Shown here in pieces: positions 50,715-59,858 of a stretch of DNA of 64,000 nucleotides; position 1 is the stretch's first letter; each line of letters opens with the position of its first letter. A model generated the notes under the pieces. That model was given only the letters and a program-made list of their open reading frames with translations. It searched no databases and was not told where the DNA came from. The position numbers and the translations under genes are program-made. The stretch is from JBEKTW01 sp049515655 (GTDB lineage: Bacteria; Bacteroidota; Ignavibacteria; UBA10030; SZUA-254): the NCBI GenBank assembly GCA_049515655.1, contig JBEKTW010000016.1:1-64000 (forward strand), written 5' to 3'.

Positions 50715-50874
50715 AACAGTCACTCGCAGAGTTCTTCCCGTCAAGTCCCGCTAACGTTGTGCGACCGCTCTGAGAGTCCACGGGCGGCGCCGCAGGATTT
50801 TGTAACGACGTCAAAACAGTTGGAGGCATTGTTGTATATTGTGAATTTCCCGAGGAAAAGGAGAACACTTCAGA

Positions 50875-52983
50875 ATGAAAGATTATTCAGTAGACACTAT
50901 TCGTAACGTTGCTTTTGTAGGTCACGGCGGCGCCGGCAAGACCTCGCTCGCTGAGGCGATTCTTTACACGGCCGGCGCGATAACCCGATTTGGAAAAGTG
51001 GAGGAGGGGAACACCGTCTCCGATTACCATCCCGATGAAATAGAGCGTCAGATTTCAATCAACACGTCGCTTCTGTTTTGCGATTGGAAGGGCGTTAAGC
51101 TCAATATCATCGATACTCCCGGATACACGGATTTCACGGGCGAAGTGAAATGCGGTTTGCGCGTATGTGACACCGCCGTGGTCGTGCTGAAGGCCGTCGA
51201 GGGGGTCGAGGTCGGAGCAGAGATCGTTTGGAGGTATACGAAGGAGTTCAATGTAGGTGCCGTTATTGTTGTCAACAAACTCGACAATGAAAATGCCGAT
51301 TTTGACAAAGTTGTCGCAGCGGCCCGGGACCGCTTCTCTCACGACGTCATTCCGGTCCAATTCCCGGTTCATCAGGGTTTGACGTTTGAAGCGATCGTCG
51401 ACCTTCTCCGGATGAAGGTATTGAAGTACACTCGCGATGGAAAAGGAAAGTATACGGAAGTCGAGATTCCGTCCGACCTCAAAGCGCGCGCGGAAGAGAT
51501 GAGGGCACAGCTCATCGAGCAAGTCGCCGAAACAGACGAACAACTGCTGAATGCTTTCCTGGACAAAGGAACGTTGAGCGACCAGGAGATCAAGAACGGT
51601 TTGCGGCTGGGGATTCGTTCAAGAAAGATCTTTCCGCTCCTCTGCACCGCGGGAACCCACGCGATCGGCGTTGCCTCGTTCGTGGACTTCCTGGTCGATT
51701 TCTCTTCGCATCCCGGCGAAATGGAAGATGCCGTCGGAGCCGCCCCCGGTTCGAATCAGGATAACCACAAGGAAGTCAGGGTAAAATGTGACCCTCATGG
51801 ACAACCGACGCTGTTTGTGTTCAAAACGGTTTCCGAGCCGCATGTGGGTGAGCTGTCATTCTTCAGGGTATTTTCCGGAACAGTCGTGCCGGGAATGGAT
51901 CTTCTTAACGAGGCGAACAACAAAACCGAGCGTCTTGCCCAGTTGTACATCATGAATGGAAAGGAACGAAAAGAAGTGGGCAGACTCGTCGCCGGCGACA
52001 TCGGTGCGGTTGTGAAGCTGAAGGACACTCACACGAACAATACGCTGAGCAGCAAGGCGTTCCAGGTTGTTCTTCCACCCATTCAATTTCCCGGGCCTGT
52101 CATCAGTATGGCGATTATCTCGAAAGCGAAAGGCGATGAAGACAGGATTGCCACCGGTCTGCATGCACTCCATGAGGAAGACCCGACATTCGTCATGTCC
52201 GTCGACCCGGAGGTGCACCAGACCGTCATCAGCGGTCAGGGCGAGTTGCACCTCGGAATTATCGTCAAGCGCCTGAAAGCCAAGTATGGCGTCGAGGTCG
52301 ATATGGCCGAACCGAAGATTCCCTTCCGCGAAACTATCAGGGGGCGGGCGAATGAGGTCGAATACAAGCACAAAAAGCAGACGGGCGGCCGCGGGCAGTT
52401 TGGACACGTATGGATCAAGCTTGAGCCGTTGCCCAGAGGAGGAGGATTCGAGTTCGAGGACGCGATTGTGGGCGGCGTCGTCCCCGGACGGTTTGTGCCG
52501 GCCGTTGAAAAAGGACTCATTGAGGCGATGGAGAGCGGTGTCGTCGCCGGGTACAAAGTCGTCGATGTGAAGGTCACGCTGTTTGACGGCTCGTACCACG
52601 ATGTCGATTCAGACGAAAATTCGTTCAAGATCGCCGGTCGAATGGCTTTTAAGAAAGCCTTCAAAGAGGCAAAGCCAATTCTGCTTGAGCCCATTTATGA
52701 AATTGAAGTCACCGTGCCTGAAGATTGCATGGGGGATACGATGGGCGATATTTCCAGCCGCCGCGGAAAAATCCTGGGAATAGATACCGACGGCTCGCAC
52801 CAGATCATCAAGGCGCTCGTTCCCTTGAAAGAACTCTTTCGCTATTCGACCAATCTTCGCTCCATGACCCAGGGTCGGGGTATTCACAAACAGAAATTCC
52901 ACCACTACGAAGAAGTTCCGCGAGAGATCGTTGACAAAATCATTGCTGAATACGAGAAGCAAAAAGTTGAAGAAGCTGCCTGA
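50875..52983 (+). CDS. Elongation factor G-like translation GTPase (EF-G2 type)
   Basis: The 702-residue protein has the five-domain layout of EF-G. The G1 loop is GHGGAGKTS rather than the AHIDAGKTT of the main EF-G, and G3 is DTPGYTDF. G4 reads NKLD. This, plus NTVSDYHPDEIERQISINTS in the switch region, marks the EF-G2 side branch. Domains IV and V are intact (GRGQFGHVWIKLEPL, SMTQGRGIHKQKFHHYE). It is not in a str operon with rpsG or tufA. The exact role of EF-G2 is unsettled. AGGAAAAGGAG lies just upstream. Confidence 0.9.
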   Translation: MKDYSVDTIRNVAFVGHGGAGKTSLAEAILYTAGAITRFGKVEEGNTVSDYHPDEIERQISINTSLLFCDWKGVKLNIIDTPGYTDFTGEVKCGLRVCDTAVVVLKAVEGVEVGAEIVWRYTKEFNVGAVIVVNKLDNENADFDKVVAAARDRFSHDVIPVQFPVHQGLTFEAIVDLLRMKVLKYTRDGKGKYTEVEIPSDLKARAEEMRAQLIEQVAETDEQLLNAFLDKGTLSDQEIKNGLRLGIRSRKIFPLLCTAGTHAIGVASFVDFLVDFSSHPGEMEDAVGAAPGSNQDNHKEVRVKCDPHGQPTLFVFKTVSEPHVGELSFFRVFSGTVVPGMDLLNEANNKTERLAQLYIMNGKERKEVGRLVAGDIGAVVKLKDTHTNNTLSSKAFQVVLPPIQFPGPVISMAIISKAKGDEDRIATGLHALHEEDPTFVMSVDPEVHQTVISGQGELHLGIIVKRLKAKYGVEVDMAEPKIPFRETIRGRANEVEYKHKKQTGGRGQFGHVWIKLEPLPRGGGFEFEDAIVGGVVPGRFVPAVEKGLIEAMESGVVAGYKVVDVKVTLFDGSYHDVDSDENSFKIAGRMAFKKAFKEAKPILLEPIYEIEVTVPEDCMGDTMGDISSRRGKILGIDTDGSHQIIKALVPLKELFRYSTNLRSMTQGRGIHKQKFHHYEEVPREIVDKIIAEYEKQKVEEAA

Positions 52984-53069
52984 ACGACGCCGATGTTGCC
53001 GGCAGGACCCGTTCCGAAGTCTCTTCACGTTGTCGGAACGATCATGATCATCTTGGAGAACTTTAGTGT

Positions 53070-53561
53070 ATGAAGAGATTATTTTCTCCCTGGCGGTCGA
53101 AGTATATCGAGTCGTTCTCTCAGCCGGCGGGAGATAAAAGCGCGTGTGTTCTCTGCAAGGCGTTCCAGGACCGTAACGACGATGAGCACCTGGTCGTCGT
53201 CCGGGGAACGGCTTCGTATGTTCTGATGAATCTTTATCCGTACAACAGCGGTCACGTGATGGTGGTCCCGTATCGGCATGTGCCGGATCTGGCGGACCTC
53301 TCTGACGAGGAGATTGTGGAAATCATGGCCTTTGTCAGGAAAATGATGAAAGCTCTCCGGGACGTCGCGCATCCCGAAGGGTTCAACGTCGGCTCGAACA
53401 TCGGCCGGACGGCCGGCGCGGGCATCGATCAGCACGTACATTTTCATATCGTCCCGCGGTGGGAGGGCGACACGAATTTTATGCCGATTCTCGCCGATAC
53501 GAAGATGATTTCGGAAGATATGCGCGAAATGCTCGTGAAATTGCGGAAGGCTCTTCAGTAA
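53070..53561 (+). CDS. HIT-family nucleotide hydrolase
   Basis: The 163-residue protein has a CxxC pair (CVLC) near 25 and the HIT fold with GHVMVVPYRHV, and the triad DQHVHFHIVPRW near 130 (His-x-His-x-His). It resembles the Ap4A-phosphorylase-like branch of HIT hydrolases that act on dinucleoside polyphosphates. It follows the EF-G2 gene by about 86 nt. Complete with normal length. Confidence 0.9.
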   Translation: MKRLFSPWRSKYIESFSQPAGDKSACVLCKAFQDRNDDEHLVVVRGTASYVLMNLYPYNSGHVMVVPYRHVPDLADLSDEEIVEIMAFVRKMMKALRDVAHPEGFNVGSNIGRTAGAGIDQHVHFHIVPRWEGDTNFMPILADTKMISEDMREMLVKLRKALQ

Positions 53562-53696
53562 TCTCACCGCCCTGCGAATTTGCCATCCATTCGTACGTAT
53601 TTCATCCTTTGACCTCCGTTTCCTTTGCTTTTCCTTCTTATTTTCATTAAACTTTTTTGATGAATTTCCATCTAATGAACAGAAGCGCAGGGACGA

Positions 53697-54296
53697 ATGG
53701 CGCTCGATGAGTTGTCCGGAAATCCGGAAACGGGAGGGAGCCGGCAGTCGGCTACAGATTCCGAACTCATCGAGGAGTTTCGTCAGGGCAAGGTCGAAGG
53801 GTTCAACGAGCTTGTCAGGCGCTACCGGCAGAAAGTGTACTGGATTGCGCGCCGTGTCATGGGAGCCCATGACGACGCCGATGACGTCGTCCAGGAAGTG
53901 TTCGTGCGGGTCCATCGCGGGCTCAAGCGTTTTAGGGGCGAATCGAACGTCTATACATGGTTGTACCGGATAACGATAAACGTCTCATTGAACGCTCTCC
54001 GGGCAAAACGGATTAGGGATTTTGTCCATTATGACGATGTCGTCGAACGGCCGGATGACGGCGGAGAGTCGGCCGACGGCGGGCTGCTACGCGAAGAATA
54101 CAAGACGATTCTTGAACGAGCCATAGAGCGGTTGCCTGCAAAACAGAAAATGGTCTTCATCCTGCGCTACTACGATGAAATGGACTATGAGAAGATGTCG
54201 AAACTTCTGAAGAAATCGGTTGGTGGACTAAAAGCAAACTATTTTCATGCGGTCAAGAAGATTCAGAAATATGTCAGGAAAGAGATGAAATCATGA
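53697..54296 (+). CDS. ECF-type RNA polymerase sigma factor
   Basis: The 199-residue protein has sigma region 2 (about 25-95: FNELVRRYRQKVYWIARRV, then DADDVVQEVFVRVHRGLKRF and ESNVYTWLYRITINVSLN) and region 4 near 140-195 (LPAKQKMVFILRYYDEMDYE, then VGGLKANYFHAVKKIQ). It recruits polymerase to envelope-stress or similar promoters. It is coupled to a zinc-type anti-sigma gene by a 4-nt ATGA overlap. Confidence 0.94.
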   Translation: MALDELSGNPETGGSRQSATDSELIEEFRQGKVEGFNELVRRYRQKVYWIARRVMGAHDDADDVVQEVFVRVHRGLKRFRGESNVYTWLYRITINVSLNALRAKRIRDFVHYDDVVERPDDGGESADGGLLREEYKTILERAIERLPAKQKMVFILRYYDEMDYEKMSKLLKKSVGGLKANYFHAVKKIQKYVRKEMKS

Positions 54297-54916
54297 CCTG
54301 TCAGAATATTCGATATGCGCTACCCGACTTTGTAGATGCGAGACTCTCAGACGAGGAACAATCACAGATTATTGCGCATCTCGCGTCCTGTGAGGATTGC
54401 CGGAGAGAAGCGGCGGAGTTGAAAGTGTTGTTCTCTGAACTTCAGGGGGATATCCCATGGCCTCCCCCGGGGCACTACTGGAATTCGCTCCTTCCCCGCA
54501 TCCATCAATCGATCGAGGAGAAACCTGCCCTGTTCTTCCCGGAATGGGTTCCGCGTTTTGCACCGCCCCTAGCGTCCGCGATTCTTCTGGCCGTTGCCGT
54601 CGTGGCGTTGGTTCCACGGGGCGCTCCGGATGATTCAGCGCAGCTGAGCGTCTATCTTCATCAATTGCATGCCGTTGAGATTCAACAGGTCGCGGAACAA
54701 CAGCGATATGCCGGAGTGCTTGAGCCGATGTCTTCCGCCAGCGAGCTGGCGGCCACTTCGGCCGGCGATAAGGAGGTGCTCAGGGACCTTCTCCAAGCTG
54801 AGGAACCGATCAACGGGCTGCTGAATGTGGACGCGGAATCGACCGTCAAAGAACTCGATCCTCAGCATGTGGATGAGTTCGTGTCTATATTAGAAACAAA
54901 GTATTTTTCAGACTAA
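54293..54916 (+). CDS. Anti-sigma factor with N-terminal zinc-finger domain
   Basis: The 207-residue protein shows the zf-HC2 motif IIAHLASCEDCRREAAEL (HxxxCxxC) in its first 45 residues, a membrane segment near 90-112 (PLASAILLAVAVVALVP) and an exported part with helical segments. It should hold the sigma factor upstream at the membrane until an envelope signal arrives. The gene overlaps the sigma gene by 4 nt and is followed 28 nt later by an exported Spy-like gene. Confidence 0.92.
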   Translation: MTCQNIRYALPDFVDARLSDEEQSQIIAHLASCEDCRREAAELKVLFSELQGDIPWPPPGHYWNSLLPRIHQSIEEKPALFFPEWVPRFAPPLASAILLAVAVVALVPRGAPDDSAQLSVYLHQLHAVEIQQVAEQQRYAGVLEPMSSASELAATSAGDKEVLRDLLQAEEPINGLLNVDAESTVKELDPQHVDEFVSILETKYFSD

Positions 54917-54944
54917 CCCGCGAAAAGAAAAAGAGGAGAAACCT

Positions 54945-55445
54945 ATGAAATTGTATTACAGCGTTGTAGGAATAATTGCTCTCTTCATGACCACTCAGGG
55001 CGTTTTTGCTCAGGGGCAGCGCCGGCCCGGGCCGCCCGACAGGCCTCCCCAGCTCGAACGACTTGAACGCTTCAAGAAAATGAGACTGATCGAAGTTCTT
55101 AAACTGAATGAAGAGGAGTCGGTCCGTTTCTTTGCAAACCAGAGCGCGCATGAGGACAAGATCCGTGAGCTGATGAAATCCCGGAATGAAGCCCTGGACG
55201 GTATTCAGGACGACGTTCGGGACTCGACCGATGGAAAACGGATACAAAAACTTTCGGACAATGTGCTCGACCTCGACCAGAAGATCTTCGCCGAGCGTCA
55301 ACGGTATCAGAACGAGCTCCGGAGTTCCCTGACGCCGGAACAGTTTGGAAAGTTCTTGGTGTTCGAACGGAACTTCGAACACCGGATGCGTGAAGCCATG
55401 GAGGATATGATCCAGAAACGCTCTTCGAGGGAGCGGGAATGGTGA
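54945..55445 (+). CDS. Exported Spy/CpxP-like (LTxxQ-type) protein
   Basis: The 166-residue protein has a signal peptide (about 1-22, ending VFAQ) and a helical body with the sequence SLTPEQFGKFLVFE near 128, a version of the LTxxQ motif of Spy and CpxP. It probably acts as a periplasmic chaperone or stress sensor. Its place after a sigma/anti-sigma pair makes it a candidate for feedback in an envelope-stress response. The start has AGAGGAGAAACCT upstream. Ends at a terminator. Confidence 0.82.
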   Translation: MKLYYSVVGIIALFMTTQGVFAQGQRRPGPPDRPPQLERLERFKKMRLIEVLKLNEEESVRFFANQSAHEDKIRELMKSRNEALDGIQDDVRDSTDGKRIQKLSDNVLDLDQKIFAERQRYQNELRSSLTPEQFGKFLVFERNFEHRMREAMEDMIQKRSSREREW

Positions 55446-55469
55446 GTTTCTGAAAAACAGAAATTCAGT

Positions 55470-55504
55470 AAGCCCTTGTTGAGCAGTCGACAAGGGCTTT
55501 GTTA
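55470..55504 (+). terminator. Rho-independent terminator of the sigma operon
   Basis: AAGCCCTTGT (55470-55479) pairs with ACAAGGGCTT (55490-55499), with T residues behind and then GTTATTTTTG. Ends the sigma/anti-sigma/Spy-like transcript. Confidence 0.85.
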
Positions 55505-55507
55505 TTT

Positions 55508-55536
55508 TTGTAGAAGTGACAAAAGCATTGTATATT
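55508..55536 (+). promoter_or_regulatory. Predicted promoter of the cysteine desulfurase gene (leaderless)
   Basis: TTGTAG at 55508-55513, a 17-nt spacer and TATATT at 55531-55536. The expected start site falls at 55542-55543, which is the ATG itself, and no ribosome site is present. The message is probably leaderless. Confidence 0.5.
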
Positions 55537-55541
55537 TTTTC

Positions 55542-56711
55542 ATGAGAAACGTTTACCTGGATCACACCGCCACAACGCCGCTCGACCCGCGCGTCTACGA
55601 GGCAATGAAACCGTATTTCACTGACAAATTCGGCAACGCTTCGTCCATCCATCGGTTCGGCCGGGAAGCGCGGGCGGCGCTCGATGAAAGCCGGGAGAAA
55701 ATAGCAAAGCTCCTCGGCGCGCGTGCAGGAGAAGTCATCTTCGTCGGCAGCGGCACCGAAGCCGACAACTTCGCGCTGAAAGGCGTTGCCCGGGAGATGA
55801 AAAACTCCGGCAAAGACCATATCATTACAAGCAAGGTTGAACATCATGCCGTGCTCGAATCATGCGGGTTTCTCGAGGAGGACGGGTTTCGGGTCACCTA
55901 TGTGGACGTCGATGGATCCGGAATGGTTGACCCGCAGAGCGTCGAAGCCGCTATCACACCCGGAACCGGTCTCATTTCGATCATGCATGCCAACAATGAA
56001 GTCGGAACGATCAATCCTATTGCCGGGCTCTCATCCCTTGCCAGGGAGCGTAACATCGTTTTTCATTCCGACGCCGTTCAATCCTTTGGAAAACTGCCAC
56101 TCAATGTTGGCCCGCCGGGTGCCGATCTCCTCTCGTCTTCGGCGCACAAGATTTACGGGCCGAAGGGGATCGGTGCATTGTACATCCGCAATGGCACGAA
56201 GATTGAGCGCTTCATGCATGGCGGCGGGCAGGAGCGCGGACGGCGGGCCGGAACGGAGAATGTTCCGCTCGCGGTCGGATTCGCGAAAGCCGCGGAACTA
56301 ATGGAGCAAGACCGAATTTCGGAAAGTCGCAGATTGGGAGCACTCAAGGAACGCTTCCGGACAATCCTCGCAGAACGTTTTCCCTCCATCGTGTTTAACG
56401 GACACCGGACGGAATCTCTTCCCCATATCCTCAATATTTCCTTCGACAGTAAGAAACTTGAGGTCGACGGCGAAGCGCTCCTCTTCAATCTTGACCTGGC
56501 AGGTATTGCCGTGACGAGCGGCTCGGCATGCACATCGGGAAGCATAAAGCCGTCCCACGTTCTTCTCGCTATGGGAAGAGACCGGCAGACGGCTCAAGCG
56601 ACCGTCCGGTTCTCACTCGGAAGAGCCACGACGGAGGAAGACCTCGTTTATACAGCGGGAAAGTTGGAGGAGATTATCAAACGGATTGGGAGACCTTCTT
56701 CCCGAAAATGA
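55542..56711 (+). CDS. Cysteine desulfurase (NifS/IscS family)
   Basis: The 389-residue PLP enzyme removes sulfur from cysteine for iron-sulfur cluster and thio-cofactor synthesis. Visible: YLDHTATTPLDPRV at the start, GSGTEADNFALKG near 70, the PLP Lys in SSAHKIYGPKGIGALYIR (Lys203), and the active-site Cys in SGSACTSGSIKPSHVL (Cys330). A full-length NifS-like chain. The start at 55542 is chosen because it gives the conserved N-terminus and sits exactly at the predicted transcription start. Confidence 0.94.
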   Translation: MRNVYLDHTATTPLDPRVYEAMKPYFTDKFGNASSIHRFGREARAALDESREKIAKLLGARAGEVIFVGSGTEADNFALKGVAREMKNSGKDHIITSKVEHHAVLESCGFLEEDGFRVTYVDVDGSGMVDPQSVEAAITPGTGLISIMHANNEVGTINPIAGLSSLARERNIVFHSDAVQSFGKLPLNVGPPGADLLSSSAHKIYGPKGIGALYIRNGTKIERFMHGGGQERGRRAGTENVPLAVGFAKAAELMEQDRISESRRLGALKERFRTILAERFPSIVFNGHRTESLPHILNISFDSKKLEVDGEALLFNLDLAGIAVTSGSACTSGSIKPSHVLLAMGRDRQTAQATVRFSLGRATTEEDLVYTAGKLEEIIKRIGRPSSRK

Positions 56712-56735
56712 TGCCCGCGCGTGAGCTATGTGCTT

Positions 56736-57752
56736 CTACGCCGCTCCTCGATTTGAGTTTTCCCATTCTCTCAGGATCAATCCGTACCGCAGTCCGCGTT
56801 CGCTGACAGTCATTTTTTCGATTCGAAATTGGTTCATGAATTGGGAAAGAACGAGCACGCCGGCAGTCAGAATATCAGCACGGCCTTCGGTGGCGTTCGA
56901 GAGCGACCGGATCTCTGCAGTAGCCATCCCTCCAAGTTTCCTGAGCCAGTGTTCGACACGTTGCCGGGGGAGCACATACCCGCTCACCTTTTCAACCTCA
57001 AAATCGAGAAGGCCCTGGTCGATGCATGCGAGCGTCGTTGCCGTACCCGCCACTCCAAGAAGCATATAGGCGGACGGATCGAAGTCGCGGAGCTGCGAAA
57101 ATTCAGAGGAAACTACGCCGACCGCCTTCCGTATCTCTTCCGGCTCCGGCGGGTTGTGTTTGAAGAACCGTTCCGTGAGCCGAACACAGCCGATCGGGAA
57201 ACTCTTGCGCTCCAGCGCACGTGCCACTCCGGACTTCAACCTCCCCGCCGGAGAAATGTGTCCCGGGCTCTGGTCGGTCGGCCTGGGGAAGGATACCTCA
57301 GTGCTCCCGCCGCCAATATCGATAACGACCGCCGGCGCGGCATGTTTGGGAAGACTGCTGACAGCGCCCAAATACGTCAAAGACGCTTCATCTTCACCGC
57401 TGATGATCTCCACCGCCATGCCGGTTGTTTGCTTCAGGTACGAGATGAGCTCATCCTTGTTGACGGCATCTCTCACAGCCGCCGTTGCCCCCGCGACCAG
57501 GCGGTCAGCACCCAGTTGTTTGGCGAGATTCCTGTATTCGTCGAGGATCCAGGCGATGCGGTCGAACGCCGAAGTCTGAATGACCCGCTTTTCATCGACA
57601 TTTCTCCCGAGGCGAGGCATTTGTTGTTGATGCTCGACGACGTGGAGAGTGCCGTCTCCCTCGACATCGGCAACGAGCAGCAAGACGGTGTTCGTTCCAA
57701 TATCGATACTTGCTATTCTCAGGATTTTTTCCTTGCTGCGAGAGCTATCCAT
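56736..57752 (-). CDS. Exopolyphosphatase / Ppx-GppA phosphatase family
   Basis: The 338-residue protein has the actin-like ASKHA fold: ASIDIGTNTVLLLVADV at the N-terminus, LAKQLGADRLVAGATAAVRDA, the phosphate loop VIDIGGGSTEVSF, and a GVAGTATTLACID segment. It is a polyphosphate or pppGpp phosphatase; without the C-terminal HD part, the short form is closer to Ppx. It overlaps prmA, the upstream gene in the unit, by 34 nt, so the two are coupled. Confidence 0.9.
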   Translation of the reverse strand: MDSSRSKEKILRIASIDIGTNTVLLLVADVEGDGTLHVVEHQQQMPRLGRNVDEKRVIQTSAFDRIAWILDEYRNLAKQLGADRLVAGATAAVRDAVNKDELISYLKQTTGMAVEIISGEDEASLTYLGAVSSLPKHAAPAVVIDIGGGSTEVSFPRPTDQSPGHISPAGRLKSGVARALERKSFPIGCVRLTERFFKHNPPEPEEIRKAVGVVSSEFSQLRDFDPSAYMLLGVAGTATTLACIDQGLLDFEVEKVSGYVLPRQRVEHWLRKLGGMATAEIRSLSNATEGRADILTAGVLVLSQFMNQFRIEKMTVSERGLRYGLILREWENSNRGAA

Positions 57753-58573
57753 TCGTTTTCAGAGAGCTGGTCGACAATCTCAAAACCGTTCAACTCGAGA
57801 TGCCGGGAGATTTCCTTCTGATCGGTGTCAAGTAGCCCGGAGAGCAGGAGAATTCCGCGGTCGTGCAGTCTCTGCCGTAACTCATTCAGCAATTCAAAGA
57901 TGGTAGTGAAGGAAAGATTCGCCGTGACGAGGTCGAATGTCGATTGAATATCCGAAACCGGGGCGGAAGAGATCGTTATCTCATGAGCGAGACCGTTTGC
58001 CGTCACATTCTCCTGAGCATTCGCGATTGCCCACTCGTCATTATCGATGCCGACGCCGCATTGCGCGCCCAGCTTCACCGCTGCGATTGCAAGGATGCCC
58101 GTCCCCGTCCCGACATCAAAAATCGAGCATCCCGGTTTCGTGTATTTTTCGAGGAACTGGAGTGTCAACCGCGTCGATTCATGGTAGCCGGTTCCGAACG
58201 ACATCTTCGGGTCGATCTGGATCACGAGGCGATTGTCGACGTTGTCGTACGGGCACCAGGACGGCTTGATGACGAGCTTTCTGCCGACTTCAATTGGGTG
58301 AACTGTTTTTTCCCACAGCTCGTTCCAATTCTCCTCTTCGATCTCCCTGAATTGAATGTCGGCGTTTGCGGACATGGTTTGCAGGATCGTCTTCAGTCCG
58401 GACCGAAATGTGCCGGATTCATCCTCGATCCATGTACTCTTGTCGAAGTAGCAAAAGAGGTGCGAATCCGTGTCCTGGAATCCCAGACAGCCGAGTTCGA
58501 TCATGGTCGAGACGAGCAAATCCCGTTGCCTTTCGTTCGAGGAGACGGAAACTTCAAGGAAGGTTTTTTTCAT
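57719..58573 (-). CDS. prmA: Ribosomal protein L11 methyltransferase
   Basis: The 284-residue protein methylates lysines and the N-terminus of L11 using SAM. The N-terminal recognition part (about 1-110) is followed by the Rossmann methyltransferase domain, with KMSFGTGYHESTRLTLQFLE, DVGTGTGILAIAAVKLG and NLSFTT (a NPxF-like catalytic loop). The start is taken at 58573, giving MKKTFLEVSV. It lies 14 nt after the M28 peptidase gene and overlaps the ppx gene. Confidence 0.92.
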   Translation of the reverse strand: MKKTFLEVSVSSNERQRDLLVSTMIELGCLGFQDTDSHLFCYFDKSTWIEDESGTFRSGLKTILQTMSANADIQFREIEEENWNELWEKTVHPIEVGRKLVIKPSWCPYDNVDNRLVIQIDPKMSFGTGYHESTRLTLQFLEKYTKPGCSIFDVGTGTGILAIAAVKLGAQCGVGIDNDEWAIANAQENVTANGLAHEITISSAPVSDIQSTFDLVTANLSFTTIFELLNELRQRLHDRGILLLSGLLDTDQKEISRHLELNGFEIVDQLSENEWIALAARKKS

Positions 58574-58587
58574 GCCTCGAAAGAGAA

Positions 58588-59562
58588 TTACGGCTTGTAC
58601 GTGTAGATCACGTCCAGGATCACCTTGCCCACCGCCTCGAGGCTTTCCGGGCTGCATTTATCAGGAGTATCTTCCGTGGTGTGCCAGAACCGGTTGCTCG
58701 CGTCGGGATAGTTGAAATCGATAAGGTCGATGGTCTTGATACCGGCCTCATTCAGCGGGATATGGTCATCGGTGACGGGGTTCTGTATGAAGCTCGAGAA
58801 TTGTTCGACTCCTAATTCTGCAGCCGTCGACCAGATCAGGTCGACGACATCCGGAGCATACTTCATCGAGTACCGTTCCTTTTGGATCTCAAGCTGCTTG
58901 TCGCCGACCATGTCGAGCAGGATGCCGAACGCGGGTGAGAATCCCTTCGGGAGATGCTCGGAGAAGTATCTGGCGCCCAGCAAATAATTCTGTGTGTCGC
59001 CTTCCTTGCCGTAGTCTTCACCGTCGACGAACAAAATGTCGATTCCAATTGCTGGAGGAGCAGATCGAAGGCGTCGTGCGATCTCGAGGCAGATCGCGAC
59101 CCCGCTCGCGCCGTCATTCGCTCCCAGAATTGGCTGGTTGCGCTTCTTTGGATCCTTCTCCTGGTCGGCGCGCGGGCGGGTGTCCCAGTGGGCGATGAGG
59201 AGGATTCTTGTCGTCGAGTGCAGGTTAAACGATCCGATAATATTGGTGAGTTTTAACGTCTCGCCGTCGTAGCCCGCATGCGTGAACAGCTGAAGATTCA
59301 CTGCGTCGGCGTATTGCTGTAGTTCCCGCTGAAGATAGTCGAGACACTTCTGATGTCCGGTGGAGCCCGGATTGCGGGGGCCGAAGTTCGTCTGGGCTTT
59401 CAAGCATTCAAACGCCTTCTTGCCGTCGAACGTTGGGACAGATTGTGCCGGTGCCGGTTGGGATTGCTGCCGTTCAGGTTGCGGCACGGGACTTTTTTGT
59501 TGTTCATTCGTGCACGCCTGCATGAGGACTGCGAGAAGAACAAAGACCAGGGGATATTTCAT
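58588..59562 (-). CDS. M28-family zinc aminopeptidase-like lipoprotein (glutaminyl-cyclase-like)
   Basis: The 324-residue protein has a lipoprotein-type signal sequence (MKYPLVFVLLAVLMQAC, with MQAC as a weak lipobox). A M28 fold follows: IAHWDTRPRAD with His and Asp ligands, GANDGASGVA, FVDGEDYGKEGD and DDHIPLNEAG. The same fold includes bacterial glutaminyl-peptide cyclotransferases, which this sequence resembles in the GEDYG segment. It could therefore be either a peptidase or a cyclotransferase. It is the first gene of the minus-strand unit with prmA and ppx. Confidence 0.85.
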   Translation of the reverse strand: MKYPLVFVLLAVLMQACTNEQQKSPVPQPERQQSQPAPAQSVPTFDGKKAFECLKAQTNFGPRNPGSTGHQKCLDYLQRELQQYADAVNLQLFTHAGYDGETLKLTNIIGSFNLHSTTRILLIAHWDTRPRADQEKDPKKRNQPILGANDGASGVAICLEIARRLRSAPPAIGIDILFVDGEDYGKEGDTQNYLLGARYFSEHLPKGFSPAFGILLDMVGDKQLEIQKERYSMKYAPDVVDLIWSTAAELGVEQFSSFIQNPVTDDHIPLNEAGIKTIDLIDFNYPDASNRFWHTTEDTPDKCSPESLEAVGKVILDVIYTYKP

Positions 59563-59858
59563 CGATTCAGGGCTTAGGGTAAATGAGAACGAAGAAAATG
59601 TAGCTAAATCTTCGCAGAAAGGCAACGCGAAGACCTCACCACGCATGGCTATACCGCTCCCGATTGTCTTCCCTTAATCGGCGCCAAACGTGTGAACTCT
59701 ATACAATTCAATTCAGCGGGGACGCTGAATTGAGCTGGCGAGCCCATTCCGCTCCCGACCGCGTCCCCGCGGTCGGGTGCCTCGATGATCGCACGCAGCA
59801 GCGACAAATTGATGAATCGACATACACATGCGTCGGGCAGGGCTGATAGAACTGCTTG
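59563..59858. repeat. Intergenic region with hairpin pair, copy 1
   Basis: No gene. Two perfect 10-bp hairpins lie at 59709-59732 (CAATTCAGCG stem, GGGA loop) and 59754-59777 (CCCGACCGCG stem, TCCC loop). The loops are complementary, and each core is the reverse complement of the other (GCGGGGACGC). The same pair, in the opposite order, lies at 61316-61392. Confidence 0.8.

Noticed and set aside
54885..55847. 320-residue minus-strand frame
   Set aside because: Crosses a terminator and two well-supported plus-strand genes; no motif.
56829..57821. 330-residue plus-strand frame
   Set aside because: Antisense of the Ppx/GppA gene and the end of prmA.
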